DNA of 64,000 bases from Novosphingobium profundi (GCF_020524485.1 NZ_JAIVLF010000009.1:31783-95782), one strand, 5' to 3'. Positions 17,581-28,922 are shown, counted from the first letter of the stretch. Notes: generated by a model from the letters alone, not told the origin. Made by a program: numbers and translations.

Positions 17581-18467
17581 AGATCGCAGTCACCGGCAGG
17601 ACCGGACAGGTCGTGACCAGCCTGATCGAACGGGCCTCTGTGCGCGGGCATGAGATCCTTGCGCTCGGGCGGCCGGAACTGGACCTCACCGACACGGCCT
17701 CCATCGCAGCGGCGCTGGAAGCCGCCGCTGCCGACGTGATCGTGTCGGCGGCGGCCTATACGGCGGTCGACAAGGCCGAGAGCGAGCCCGACCTGGCCGA
17801 CACCGTCAACGCGCGCGGGGCAGGGGCCATTGCGGCGGTGGCCGAAACGCTGGGTGTGCCGTTGGTCCACCTCTCCACCGATTACGTCTTCGACGGTACG
17901 GGGGAACGTGCCTGGACCGAGGACGATCCGACCGGTCCGACGGGCGTTTACGGCGCCTCGAAACTCGCCGGCGAGCAGGCGGTGCTCGCCGCACATGCGG
18001 GCAACAGCGCGATCCTGCGCACGGCCTGGGTCTACAGCCCCTTCGGCGCCAACTTCGTGAAGACGATGCTTCGTCTTGCCGAAACCCGCGATACGCTGGG
18101 CGTGGTGGGCGACCAGCGCGGCAATCCGACGAGCGCGCTCGATATTGCCGAGGGCGTCCTCCAGGTGGCCGAGAACCTCGTGGGCAACAGCGATCCGGCC
18201 TTGCGCGGTGTGTTTCACATGACAGCTGCGGGCGAGGCCAGTTGGGCCGAATTCGCCGAGGCTATTTTCGCTGCCAGCGCGCGCCATGGTGGGCCCGCGG
18301 CACACGTGAATGCCATCACCACGGCCGACTACCCCACGCCTGCACGCCGTCCTGCCAATTCACGGCTCGACTGCGGCAAGCTCGCGCGGACCCATGGCGT
18401 GGCCTTGCCCGCCTGGCGCGATGCGCTTGGGCCCATCGTCGTCCGGCTTCTGGCCGAGGCTGATTGA
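17577..18467 (+). CDS. rfbD: dTDP-4-dehydrorhamnose reductase
   Basis: 296 residues. Starts in an ATGA overlap with rfbB at MKIAVTGRTGQVV, the NADPH-binding loop. Further RmlD features are AAAYTAVDKAESEPD, the catalytic triad region STDYVFDG with GVYGASKLAGE (Tyr-x3-Lys), and RTAWVYSPFGANFVKTM. It reduces the 4-keto group, the last step to dTDP-L-rhamnose. A 47-base gap precedes rfbA. Confidence 0.95.
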   Translation: MKIAVTGRTGQVVTSLIERASVRGHEILALGRPELDLTDTASIAAALEAAAADVIVSAAAYTAVDKAESEPDLADTVNARGAGAIAAVAETLGVPLVHLSTDYVFDGTGERAWTEDDPTGPTGVYGASKLAGEQAVLAAHAGNSAILRTAWVYSPFGANFVKTMLRLAETRDTLGVVGDQRGNPTSALDIAEGVLQVAENLVGNSDPALRGVFHMTAAGEASWAEFAEAIFAASARHGGPAAHVNAITTADYPTPARRPANSRLDCGKLARTHGVALPAWRDALGPIVVRLLAEAD

Positions 18468-18514
18468 GCGGGCTCTGGATTATAGAAAATGACCAAGTTC
18501 GGGAAGGTTACCCC

Positions 18515-19378
18515 ATGAAAGGCATCATTCTGGCTGGAGGCTCCGGCTCGCGTCTCTACCCGATGACACTGGCGTCCTCGAAGCAGATCATGCCGATCTA
18601 TGACAAGCCGATGATCTACTATCCGCTGAGCACGCTGATGCTGGCGGGTATCCGCGAAGTGCTGATCATCTCGACCCCGCGCGACCTGCCCGCCTTTCGC
18701 GAACTGCTGGGCGACGGTTCGCAGTGGGGCATGACGCTGGAATACGCCGAACAGCCGAGCCCCGACGGGCTGGCGCAGGCCTATGTCATTGGGGCCGACT
18801 TCATTGCGGGGCAGCCCTCTGCGCTGATCCTGGGCGACAATATCTTCTACGGCCACGGCCTGCCCGAGATCATGACCAAGGCACAGGAAAAGACGGTCGG
18901 CGCCAGCGTATTTGCCTATCATGTGACCGACCCCGAACGCTACGGCGTGGTCGATTTCGATACCGAGATGCGGGCGCTTTCAATCGAAGAAAAGCCTGCC
19001 GAGCCCAAGAGCAACTGGGCGGTGACAGGCCTCTACTTCTACGATGCCCAAGTCGTCGACATCGCGGCCAACCTGACGCCTTCGGCGCGCGGCGAACTTG
19101 AAATCACTGACGTCAACAAGGCCTACCTCGAGCGCGGCGAGCTTTCGGTCGCGATCATGGGGCGCGGTTACGCCTGGCTCGACACCGGCACACCCGACAG
19201 TCTGCTGGATGCCGCCGATTTCGTGCGGGTGCTGGAAAAGCGGCAGGGCTTCAAGATCGCGGCACCTGAGGAAATCGCGTTCCGCAAGGGCTTCATCGGC
19301 GCGGTGGAGCTGGAAGCGGCAATCGCGAAACTCGGCAAGTCGGACTATGGCCACTACTTGAAGAACCTGCTGCGCTGA
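18515..19378 (+). CDS. rfbA: Glucose-1-phosphate thymidylyltransferase
   Basis: 287 residues from the ATG after a GGGAAGG ribosome-binding site; an upstream in-frame start gives only junk sequence. RmlA signatures: ILAGGSGSRLYPMTLASSKQ (nucleotide-binding loop), the uridylyl/thymidylyl-binding YDKPMIYYPLSTLMLAGI, LILGDNIFYGHG with the metal-binding Asp, and the C-terminal AWLDTGTPDSLL. It makes dTDP-glucose from dTTP and glucose-1-phosphate, the committed and usually feedback-inhibited step of the rhamnose pathway. It is last in the rfbC-B-D-A operon. Confidence 0.95.
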   Translation: MKGIILAGGSGSRLYPMTLASSKQIMPIYDKPMIYYPLSTLMLAGIREVLIISTPRDLPAFRELLGDGSQWGMTLEYAEQPSPDGLAQAYVIGADFIAGQPSALILGDNIFYGHGLPEIMTKAQEKTVGASVFAYHVTDPERYGVVDFDTEMRALSIEEKPAEPKSNWAVTGLYFYDAQVVDIAANLTPSARGELEITDVNKAYLERGELSVAIMGRGYAWLDTGTPDSLLDAADFVRVLEKRQGFKIAAPEEIAFRKGFIGAVELEAAIAKLGKSDYGHYLKNLLR

Positions 19379-19465
19379 CGCGCGCGGCGGGGGCGGCCAG
19401 GGAATGTGAACGGCCCGAGCAAGGCATGGCCCTTATTTAACATAAGAAATATTATCGCCTTAAGG

Positions 19466-20575
19466 TTAGGGGCCGCCGAGTGCCAGATAATAGCGGGTGT
19501 AGCGCAGTTCCCCTTCCCGGCGCAGCGCACCCAGTGCGACAAGTTCGGCGAGGTCGCGGGTCGCGGTGGCCGAGAGTGCGCCCGTGATCGTGCGGTAGTT
19601 CGCCGCGCTCAGCCCCCCGTCGAAGCCGTCGGGTCCTTGCGCGAACATGCGCAGCAAGGCCTTCTCCTGCCGTTCGTTGATTGCGCCGCGCAGGCGGTCG
19701 AACAGGCGCGTCTTGGCGATCAGGAAGGTGACGTGCTCCCGGCTTCGTGCCTGTGCGGCAAGCGCCGTGTCGGCAAACCAGGCCAGCCAGGCATCCACCG
19801 CGTTGGAGCGGCTCGCGCGGTGCAACTCCTCGTAATAGGCCTTGCGGCGGCGCTGGATGGTTTCGGCAAGCGCGGTAATGGCGGGGGCATCGAGCGACTG
19901 CGCCAGCGCCTTCTCCGCAAGCGCCCGGCCGATACGGCCATTGCCGTCCTCGAAGGGGTGGATCGTTTCGAACCAGAGATGGACGAGCCCAGCGCGCACC
20001 AATGCCCCCTTGCGCGTGGGGCCTGCGGGGGCGGTCTCGTTGAACCAGGCGATTAGCCGGTCCATCTCGCCGGGAACCTGCGCGGAAGGCGGCGCCTCGA
20101 AATGGACCCTGGGGGCATGCAGCGCGCCCGAGACGATCTGCATCGGGTCGGCATGGCTACGGTAGCTGCCGATGGCGTCGAGGTCGCGCCGTCCGTTCAT
20201 CAGCATGGCGTGCCAGCGCAGCAGCATCGCTTCGCTCAGCGGTTCGGCATAGGTGCGGTAGAGGTCCGCCATGAGCTCGGCGGCCCCGGCCTCGGCTGCA
20301 TTGGCCCGGCGGGTGTCGGCCTTGATGCCCAGATGCCGGGCCACCGAGGACTGCACGCTCGCCCGGTCGAGCACTTCGCCTTCGATGGCCGAGCTGTCGA
20401 CTGCCTCCTGCGCTATCATCGCGATGGTCAGTTGCTCGCGCTCCTGCGGGGCGAGATGGGTCATGGCTCCCACAACCACCCCGGCCCCTTTGAGGAAGCG
20501 GTCCTCCGCCTCGCGCAGCGCGGCGGGATCGTACGTGAAGTCGGGCCAGTCGGGCTGTTGCCAGTTCCAGTGCAT
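19466..20575 (-). CDS. Fic-domain protein with DUF4172 N-terminus and C-terminal winged helix
   Basis: 369 residues. Order: an N-terminal DUF4172-like segment (HWNWQQPDWPDFTYDP, 2-17), an inhibitory-helix motif SSAIEGE (61-67, the S/T-x3-E type that blocks ATP binding when placed N-terminal), the Fic core with an intact HPFEDGNGRIGR motif (206-217), and a C-terminal ~50-residue region (ALSATATRDLAELVALGALRR) that looks like a winged helix-turn-helix. Known chemistry: transfer of AMP to Ser, Thr or Tyr of target proteins, held off by the inhibitory Glu. The target is unknown. A perfect 11-bp inverted repeat lies 19-53 bases upstream, so the protein may bind its own promoter. No antitoxin gene is adjacent. 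It is transcribed away from the aminopeptidase gene. Confidence 0.87.
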   Translation of the reverse strand: MHWNWQQPDWPDFTYDPAALREAEDRFLKGAGVVVGAMTHLAPQEREQLTIAMIAQEAVDSSAIEGEVLDRASVQSSVARHLGIKADTRRANAAEAGAAELMADLYRTYAEPLSEAMLLRWHAMLMNGRRDLDAIGSYRSHADPMQIVSGALHAPRVHFEAPPSAQVPGEMDRLIAWFNETAPAGPTRKGALVRAGLVHLWFETIHPFEDGNGRIGRALAEKALAQSLDAPAITALAETIQRRRKAYYEELHRASRSNAVDAWLAWFADTALAAQARSREHVTFLIAKTRLFDRLRGAINERQEKALLRMFAQGPDGFDGGLSAANYRTITGALSATATRDLAELVALGALRREGELRYTRYYLALGGP

Positions 20576-20593
20576 GATCGAAGGAATGCTCTT

Positions 20594-20628
20594 CTATAGA
20601 TCATCATTCAAGCAAATATGATCTATAG
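20594..20628. promoter_or_regulatory. Perfect 11-bp inverted repeat (operator candidate) upstream of the Fic gene
   Basis: CTATAGATCAT (20594-20604) and ATGATCTATAG (20618-20628) are exact reverse complements separated by 13 bases, centre-to-centre distance 24 bp (more than two helical turns). The AT-rich element sits in the divergent Fic/aminopeptidase spacer, nearest the Fic start. Confidence 0.6.
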
Positions 20629-20798
20629 CCTGGCGGTTATCGATCATCGAGCCCGATGCCCGGCCCCGAAATGCCCGTGACTTGAAGGGCGTGAGTAAGG
20701 TCCTTCCGCAAGCACGCAATCTTCGGGACTGGAAACGAATGAAAATTCCCTTTACCCTCCTGCCGCCCCCTTCCCCCGCATGCCAGGAGACATCATTC

Positions 20799-23492
<2,694 letters not shown>

Positions 23493-23501
23493 GAGCGATC
23501 C

Positions 23502-23534
23502 GCGCGGCCCGTTCGTTTATTCGACGGGCCGCGC
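23502..23534. terminator. Bidirectional terminator between aminopeptidase and MscS genes
   Basis: GCGCGGCCCGT (23502-23512) pairs perfectly over 11 bp with ACGGGCCGCGC (23524-23534); the loop TCGTTTATTCG contains the MscS stop codon. The right arm is therefore also the last codons of the MscS gene. Confidence 0.75.
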
Positions 23535-24965
23535 TTCGTCCAGGAGGTCGGCCTTCCCGCCTCGGGTTGCGGCCCGTTCGGCCTCGACCATGTCCCGGAT
23601 CTCGTCGGTGGGGCGCACGTCCTCGGCCTGTGCGCGCACCTGCGAGGATGCCCGCGGCTTTGCTGCGGCCTCGGGCGCGGCGGGGGCCGGACCTTGCGGG
23701 AGCGGCACGGCGGCCGAGCGGGGATCGAAGCGCAGGCGGTAGATCGGCTCGGGCAGACCAAACCCAGCATCTTCCAGCGCCGTCTTCACCGCCACGATGG
23801 CCAAGCTCTGCGCCTTGTACCAATCGCTTTCGTCCTGGTCGATCCAGCCCAGGAAGCGGAGCACGACGTTGGAATCGCCCACCTCCAGCACGCGGGCCTC
23901 GGGGCCCGGATCGTCCAGCACGAAGGGCAGGCTGCCGAGCGTGTCGCGGCCGAGCCTGCGGGCGGCGAGCGCATCGTCGTCGGCATCAACGCCCAGATCG
24001 AACTGGAAGCGCCGCTGCGGGTTGCGGGTGTAGTTGAGGATCACCGCCTTGAAGACCTGCGAATTGGGGATGCGCAGGTGGTTGCCTTCCAGCGTCATCA
24101 GGATCGTCGCGCGACTGGTGAGGCGGATGACCCGGCCCTCGTAGCTGTCGATGACCACATGGTCGTTGGGAAGGAAAGGCTGGCGCACGCTGAGCATGAG
24201 CGAAGCAACGTAGTTCTCGATCGTGTCGCGCAAGGCAAATCCCAGCGCGAGTCCCAGCAGGCCCGCCCCGCCGAGCACCGCGCCCAGCAGGGTCTCCGCG
24301 CCAATCAGGTTGAGCCCGACGATCAGACCCGCAACGACAAAGACGAAGCGGATGGCACTCGCAATCAGTTCAGCGAGGAAACTGTTGGGGGCGACGCGGT
24401 GCCAGATCCCGGTCAGTCCGGCGAGGGCATAGCCGACAAGGCCGATCCCGAAGGCGACGGCCACCGCGATCCCGACAAGGGGAAGGACCCGCACAAACTG
24501 TTCGAGACGCCCCTGAAGCGATCCCAGCGTATCGGCGCTGGCGGCCAGCGAAAGGTCACGCTGGAGCGCGCTGTCGACGGTCACCACGCCCGAAACGCGC
24601 CGGGCGATGCCTTCGGCGCGCGCGATGTCGGAGGTTTCGGGCACGGTTCCTGTCAGGCTCACCACGCCCTGGCGCACCGTCACCTTTACATCGCGGAAGG
24701 CGGGCAATTCGGAGAAGATGCCGCGAATGCGCATGGCCATGCGGGTGTCGGCGCCCTCGTCCTGCTCGTCGGAGATGACCTGCTCTGTGCCTGGCGCGTT
24801 CTCGCCCTCGGCCTCTGCGACCTGCGTGCCAAGGGCGGCGTCCAACTGCGCGAACGCTGGCCCGGGAGCGGTAGCGACGAACGCGAGAAACAGCGCCGCG
24901 ACGCGCAGGAGGCGCGCACGTCGCCAAGCCGTACAGGCGAACGCAAGGGAGAACTGGTGAAGCAT
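23517..24965 (-). CDS. Mechanosensitive channel of MscS type with N-terminal BON domain
   Basis: 482 residues. A signal peptide at 1-39 (WRRARLLRVAALFLAFVATAPGPAFA) sets the start. Residues ~70-135 form a BON domain (VTVRQGVVSLTGTVPETSDIARAEGIARRVSGVVTV), a lipid- or protein-binding periplasmic module. Transmembrane helices follow (~160-250) including the MscS pore helix LLGAVLGGAGLLGLALGFALRDTIENY, then the beta-domain PFLPNDHVVIDSYEGRV and the cytoplasmic C-terminal domain with a disordered tail. It opens on membrane tension to release solutes. An upstream in-frame ATG at 25049 overlaps the topoisomerase stop as TGATG and would add 28 residues before the signal peptide; I consider it less likely. 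A GTTTCC-N4-GGAAAC palindrome lies in this junction. Confidence 0.9.
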   Translation of the reverse strand: MLHQFSLAFACTAWRRARLLRVAALFLAFVATAPGPAFAQLDAALGTQVAEAEGENAPGTEQVISDEQDEGADTRMAMRIRGIFSELPAFRDVKVTVRQGVVSLTGTVPETSDIARAEGIARRVSGVVTVDSALQRDLSLAASADTLGSLQGRLEQFVRVLPLVGIAVAVAFGIGLVGYALAGLTGIWHRVAPNSFLAELIASAIRFVFVVAGLIVGLNLIGAETLLGAVLGGAGLLGLALGFALRDTIENYVASLMLSVRQPFLPNDHVVIDSYEGRVIRLTSRATILMTLEGNHLRIPNSQVFKAVILNYTRNPQRRFQFDLGVDADDDALAARRLGRDTLGSLPFVLDDPGPEARVLEVGDSNVVLRFLGWIDQDESDWYKAQSLAIVAVKTALEDAGFGLPEPIYRLRFDPRSAAVPLPQGPAPAAPEAAAKPRASSQVRAQAEDVRPTDEIRDMVEAERAATRGGKADLLDEARPVE

Positions 24966-25021
24966 CGCGGGGAGGATCGCACCACGCCGCCGATCCGGCA
25001 ACCACGGCTCGGACCTCGAAA

Positions 25022-25037
25022 GTTTCCGCGAGGAAAC
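25022..25037. promoter_or_regulatory. Candidate parS-like palindrome, copy 1
   Basis: GTTTCCGCGAGGAAAC, a 16-base element with perfect 6-bp arms, between the topoisomerase IB and MscS genes. The same arms with a TCCA centre occur at 51,024 and 52,155 beside parB and inside repA. Confidence 0.55.
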
Positions 25038-25048
25038 GCAGCGGCGCA

Positions 25049-26140
25049 TCAGGCCCCCGCCCCGAGGCGTCGGCGCAGGAAAGCCAGGACCAGCGCCTCT
25101 TCGGAGTCGAGATGGCCGGGGTCTTCCACCAACTCGGCGGCGATGCTGTCGAGCGCCGCCTCGGTCAGTTCGCGCGAGAGATAGGCCTCGAAGACTTCGG
25201 GGTGGATGTAGCACTTGCGGCAGACGGCGGGCGTATTGCCAAGCCGCGCGGCGACACCTTCGATGGCCTCGCGGATATTGCGCTTGGCCGCCGCGTCGCT
25301 GTCGAAGAGTTCGTATTCGCTGAGCGCGATGGCGGCGAGGACAGTGCCGCTCCAGGTGCGGAAATCCTTGGCGGTGATGTCGCGTCCGGAAATATCGCGC
25401 AGGTACGCGTTGATGTCGCTGGAGCTGACCTCCCGGCGTTCGCCATCCTCGTCCAGGTACTGGAAGAGATGCTGGCCGGGCAGTTCCTGCATGGCCTTGA
25501 CGATCCGCGCCACGCGCCGGTCGGTGACCTTGAGGCGCCAGCTCCGCCCGCTCTTGCCCTTGAAATCGAAGCGCAGTTTCGATTTCTCCACCGAGACGTG
25601 CCGGCAGCGCAAGGTGGTGAGGCCGTAGCTCTTGTTGCGCCGCGCATAGTCGGAGTTGCCCACCCGGATCATCGTGGTTTCCAGAAGCCGCACGACGGTT
25701 GCCAGCACCTTCTCGCGCGGGAGGCCCTGGCGGCGCATGTGCCGGGAAACTTCCTCGCGGATCGTGGGCAGGCTGGCCGCAAAGTCGAGCATGCGCTCGT
25801 ACTTGATCGTCTCGCGCCATTCGCGAAAGCGCGGGTGATACCGGTACTGGCGCCGCCCGGCCGCGTCCTTGCCCGTCGCCAGGATATGGGCGTTGGCTGC
25901 TGGCGCAAACCAGGCCTCGGTATAGGCGGGTGGCAGGGCAATGGCGTCGAGCCGCGTGATCGTCGCGCGGTCGCGGATGCGTTTCCTGTGCGTGTCGTAG
26001 TAGCCAAAGCCGTGCTTCAGCGCCCGGCGCGTGAAGCCGGGACTGGAGGGATCGACATGCACGAGCCCGATGTCCCCGTCGATCTTCGGGTCGTTCTCCT
26101 GGTCGAGGGTCTTGCGGGTTTCCTCGGGTATCGCCAGCAC
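25049..26140 (-). CDS. DNA topoisomerase IB
   Basis: 363 residues, the size of the bacterial poxvirus-like topoisomerase IB family. Visible elements: the N-terminal cap GFGYYDTHRKRIRD, RYHPRFREWRETIKYERM, the catalytic-domain RVGNSDYARRNKSYGLTTLRCRHV, RTWSGTVLAAIAL with the conserved Arg, and the nucleophile Tyr in CRKCYIHPEVFEAYL (about residue 310). It relaxes supercoils by nicking one strand through a 3'-phosphotyrosine link. It is upstream of MscS with a TGATG-type touch between stop and a possible start. Such genes are common on sphingomonad and rhizobial accessory replicons. Confidence 0.92.
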   Translation of the reverse strand: MLAIPEETRKTLDQENDPKIDGDIGLVHVDPSSPGFTRRALKHGFGYYDTHRKRIRDRATITRLDAIALPPAYTEAWFAPAANAHILATGKDAAGRRQYRYHPRFREWRETIKYERMLDFAASLPTIREEVSRHMRRQGLPREKVLATVVRLLETTMIRVGNSDYARRNKSYGLTTLRCRHVSVEKSKLRFDFKGKSGRSWRLKVTDRRVARIVKAMQELPGQHLFQYLDEDGERREVSSSDINAYLRDISGRDITAKDFRTWSGTVLAAIALSEYELFDSDAAAKRNIREAIEGVAARLGNTPAVCRKCYIHPEVFEAYLSRELTEAALDSIAAELVEDPGHLDSEEALVLAFLRRRLGAGA

Positions 26141-26261
26141 GTGGGTCTCGGCCTCCTTGCCGGTCGCGGGGATGTGATCTCCTGCTAACGCGCAGCCCCG
26201 CCCTCTGGGTTCCCGGCGCAGGATCGAACAGTCTGGAATGGCTCCAAAAGTGCAAATAAAC

Positions 26262-26275
26262 GTTCACTTATGAAC
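26262..26275. promoter_or_regulatory. Small dyad GTTCA-CTTA-TGAAC between topoisomerase and L,D-transpeptidase genes
   Basis: Perfect 5-bp arms (26262-26266 and 26271-26275), extended imperfectly by AAAC and GTTT on the outside, in an AT-rich divergent spacer that also holds the promoter region of the plus-strand gene at 26343. The half-sites GTTC/GAAC recur upstream of parA. Confidence 0.35.
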
Positions 26276-26342
26276 AGTTTATGAGAAACTATGAAAAGTT
26301 CCCGTCTCTTTAAAATAAAGGTGTGATCCCTATATTGAGGGC

Positions 26343-27053
26343 ATGGCAGAACTGAAATCGAAACTTGATCGCCGGGCCCTTGTTCGCTCCGGCGGCGCGG
26401 TCGCATTGGGCGCATTCCTGTTCCGATCTTCCGCGTTTACTTCCGATCCGGCCGCCCGTGCCACTCCCTCTGCGCGCGCCGCAGCGCCCGGTGCACAGGC
26501 AGCCAAGGTGGCCGCGCGCGCGGCACCCGATCCTGTCGAGTTCCCGGTGAACCGGGGCCTCCTGGAGCGGGCGCGGCAGGCGATGGAGACCCACGCCTCT
26601 TCGCTGCGCCGCCGGGACCGGATTGCGCTGATCGACTTTTCCGAGGCCTCCTCGGAGCGCCGCATGCACCTGCTCGACCTCGAGGCGGGCAAGGCGACCC
26701 AGCTCCTTGTCTCGCACGGCTCCGGGTCCGACCCGGCCCATACCGGCTTCGTACAGAGCTTTTCCAACGCGGTGGGCTCGAACGCGTCGAGCCGGGGGGC
26801 CTATGTCACCTCCAACTACTACGTAGGCAAGCATGGCCGCTCGCAGCGCCTCAGCGGCCTTGATGCGACGAACGACAACGCGCTTCAGCGCGCCATCGTG
26901 CTGCACAGCGCCTGGTACGCCAACCCGGACATGCTGCGCACACACGGCATGCTCGGCCGCAGCCAGGGGTGCTTTGCGGTGGGCGAGAAGGAACTCGACG
27001 ATGTCTTCGCGTTCCTGGGCGAAGGCCGGATGATCTACGCCGACCGGGCCTGA
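26343..27053 (+). CDS. Murein L,D-transpeptidase catalytic-domain protein (YkuD_2 type), Tat-like signal
   Basis: 236 residues. The N-terminus KLDRRALVRSGGAVALGAFLF has a twin-arginine followed by a hydrophobic stretch, suggesting Tat export. An Ala/Pro-rich linker (40-60) precedes the catalytic domain with VLHSAWY (His) and GRSQGCFAV (catalytic Cys ~210), plus SNAVGSNASSRGAY, typical of the YkuD_2 group. Family role: making or editing 3-3 cross-links, or attaching proteins to peptidoglycan, in the periplasm. The ribosome-binding sequence GAGGG is unusually close to the ATG. It lies 50 bases upstream of a second L,D-transpeptidase gene on the same strand. Confidence 0.85.
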   Translation: MAELKSKLDRRALVRSGGAVALGAFLFRSSAFTSDPAARATPSARAAAPGAQAAKVAARAAPDPVEFPVNRGLLERARQAMETHASSLRRRDRIALIDFSEASSERRMHLLDLEAGKATQLLVSHGSGSDPAHTGFVQSFSNAVGSNASSRGAYVTSNYYVGKHGRSQRLSGLDATNDNALQRAIVLHSAWYANPDMLRTHGMLGRSQGCFAVGEKELDDVFAFLGEGRMIYADRA

Positions 27054-27103
27054 GCGCACTTGTGTGCGCAACCTTTGCATCCGGGCGCGGTTAGTCCTCC
27101 CTG

Positions 27104-28546
27104 ATGAATAGGGAGAAATGCGTGCAAATTGCGAGAACCGGAATCCTGCCCCTGATCGGTGCGGCTGCGCTGGCGGGGTGCTCAGGCTCTTCGGAAGCCG
27201 AGGGGGAGGCGCGCTGGACGTCCGGATCGATCGAGGAGCTGCGCGAAGCCATCGGGGAACGGGCCGAACATGGCCTTGACCATGTGCGCTTCGAGGTGCC
27301 CGAGGACGCCGGATCGGCGGCGGGCCAGACGGCGATGACGAAGGCCGCGCTCCTCTACGCCAGCGCGCTTGCCCGGGGCGCCAGCGATCCCGGTGAACTC
27401 TACGAGGTCTACACGGTGCCACGCAACGATCCCGACCTGAAGGCTGGGCTGGCGAAGGCGTTGGCGCAAGGGGACGTGGACGACTGGCTGAACAGCCTTG
27501 CGCCCCACGATGGGGCGTACGAAGCGCTCTCGAAGGCCTATCTCGCGCTCGCGGATAAGAAGGCGGCCCCCTCGCCCGAGATCCCTGTGCCCGAGGAACC
27601 GCTCGAAGCCGGTGACGAGGACCCGCGCGTTCCCGCCATTGCCCGCCAGCTGGCGGCTTCGGGGTATCTTTCGAGCGCAGCGGGCCGTGCGGCCGGGCAG
27701 CGCTACAGCGAGGAGATGGTCGCGGCGGTCAAGCGCATGCAGGCCGACTACGGCATCGATCCCGATGGCATCATCGGCAAGGACGCGCTGGAAATCCTGA
27801 ACTTTTCCGATGCGGACCGCGCCCGCGCGCTGGCCGTCGCGATGGAACGGCTGCGCTGGCTCGAACGCAAGGCGCCGGACACCCGCATCGACGTCAACAC
27901 CGCGACCGGGCGCCTGACCTACTGGCGCGAGGGCAAGGTGGCCGACCGCCGCAAGGCCGTGGTCGGCGAGCCGGGCCACGAGACGCCCCAGCTGGGCTCG
28001 CCCATCTATCGCCTCGTTGCCAACCCGACCTGGACCGTGCCCCGCTCGATCGAGGAAAACGAGCTGGCGGGCAAGGGCGCGGCGTACCTGCGCGCCAACA
28101 ACATGGCGCGAAAGGATGGCTGGATCGTCCAGCAGTCCGGCCCCGAAAACTCGCTCGGTCTCGTCAAGTTCGACATGAAGAACGACCACGCGATCTACCT
28201 CCACGACACACCCGCCAAGGCGCTGTTCGACGAGGTTCAGCGCCAGCGCAGTCACGGCTGTGTGCGGGTAGAGGACGCGCTGGGCTTTGCCGCGCTGATC
28301 GCCAGCCACGCCGGGCTGAGCGAGGAATGGACCGCCGCGCGCGAGACCGGCGAGGAAACCTTCGTGGCGCTTCCGCGCGAGATCCCGGTCCGTCTGCTCT
28401 ACCAGACGGTTGTCCTGGATGAGGAAGGCACGCCCTCTGTCCACGCCGATCCCTACGACTGGGATACGCGCGTCGCCCGCAAGCTGGGCTTTGACGAACG
28501 CGCGCGCCACGTGCTGAAGGCGGGCGCGCAGGACGTCGGACCCTGA
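27104..28546 (+). CDS. L,D-transpeptidase of the YcbB/LdtD type, lipoprotein
   Basis: 480 residues. Lipobox LAGC with Cys26 after a hydrophobic signal (ILPLIGAAALAGC), so the enzyme is anchored by lipid. A mid-region peptidoglycan-binding domain is visible (GYLSSAAGRAAGQRYSEEMVAAVKRMQADYGIDPDGIIG, ~185-225), then the YkuD catalytic domain with the essential IYLHDTP (His) and SHGCVRVED (catalytic Cys ~385). It cross-links peptidoglycan stems in the 3-3 manner. It follows the YkuD_2 gene and probably shares its transcript. A paired hairpin separates it from the convergent small gene. Confidence 0.9.
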   Translation: MNREKCVQIARTGILPLIGAAALAGCSGSSEAEGEARWTSGSIEELREAIGERAEHGLDHVRFEVPEDAGSAAGQTAMTKAALLYASALARGASDPGELYEVYTVPRNDPDLKAGLAKALAQGDVDDWLNSLAPHDGAYEALSKAYLALADKKAAPSPEIPVPEEPLEAGDEDPRVPAIARQLAASGYLSSAAGRAAGQRYSEEMVAAVKRMQADYGIDPDGIIGKDALEILNFSDADRARALAVAMERLRWLERKAPDTRIDVNTATGRLTYWREGKVADRRKAVVGEPGHETPQLGSPIYRLVANPTWTVPRSIEENELAGKGAAYLRANNMARKDGWIVQQSGPENSLGLVKFDMKNDHAIYLHDTPAKALFDEVQRQRSHGCVRVEDALGFAALIASHAGLSEEWTAARETGEETFVALPREIPVRLLYQTVVLDEEGTPSVHADPYDWDTRVARKLGFDERARHVLKAGAQDVGP

Positions 28547-28554
28547 AAACCGCT

Positions 28555-28585
28555 CGGCCCCGTCCGCTTGTCAGCGGCGGGGCCG
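28555..28585. terminator. Convergent-gene stem-loop
   Basis: CGGCCCCG (28555-28562) pairs with CGGGGCCG (28578-28585), with an inner CCGCT/AGCGG stem. It separates the convergent L,D-transpeptidase and small HTH genes. There is no T-run. Confidence 0.6.
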
Positions 28586-28590
28586 GGACT

Positions 28591-28827
28591 TCAATCGAGG
28601 GAAGCGCGCAGTTCCTCCTCGGCGGCGGTCGCCTCGAGGATCAGGCGGCGCAGTTCCTTGGCGGTGTCTTCCAGCAGGCCTGCACTCAGCTCACGCTCGC
28701 CGTTGGCGAAACGGCGAATGGCGCGCTCGTCAATCCCGATGCGGCGCGAGAAGGCCGCCGGGCCGCCGAAGATCTGGACGCAGTGAGCGAAGTGCTCGCG
28801 CTTTGCGTGGTCTGAAGATGCTGTCAT
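28591..28827 (-). CDS. Small helix-turn-helix-like protein
   Basis: 78 residues from the ATG of MTASSDHAKREHFAHC; an in-frame GTG 45 bases upstream is possible. The segment FGGPAAFSRRIGIDERAIRRFANGERELSAGLLEDTAKEL resembles an XRE-type helix-turn-helix, in which a phage-repressor-like recognition helix binds DNA. The C-terminal helix is acidic. No toxin partner is adjacent; the next minus-strand gene upstream is an unrelated hypothetical. The role is unknown; a small DNA-binding regulator is the best guess. Confidence 0.55.
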   Translation of the reverse strand: MTASSDHAKREHFAHCVQIFGGPAAFSRRIGIDERAIRRFANGERELSAGLLEDTAKELRRLILEATAAEEELRASLD

Positions 28828-28922
28828 GGTATCCGCCTGTTGCTGGGTTTCCCTCGCCATAGGGAACCACACGCCAGAGGCAAGCGCCCTCCTCCCGCGT
28901 CACACGGATCCGCTGGCCGCCT

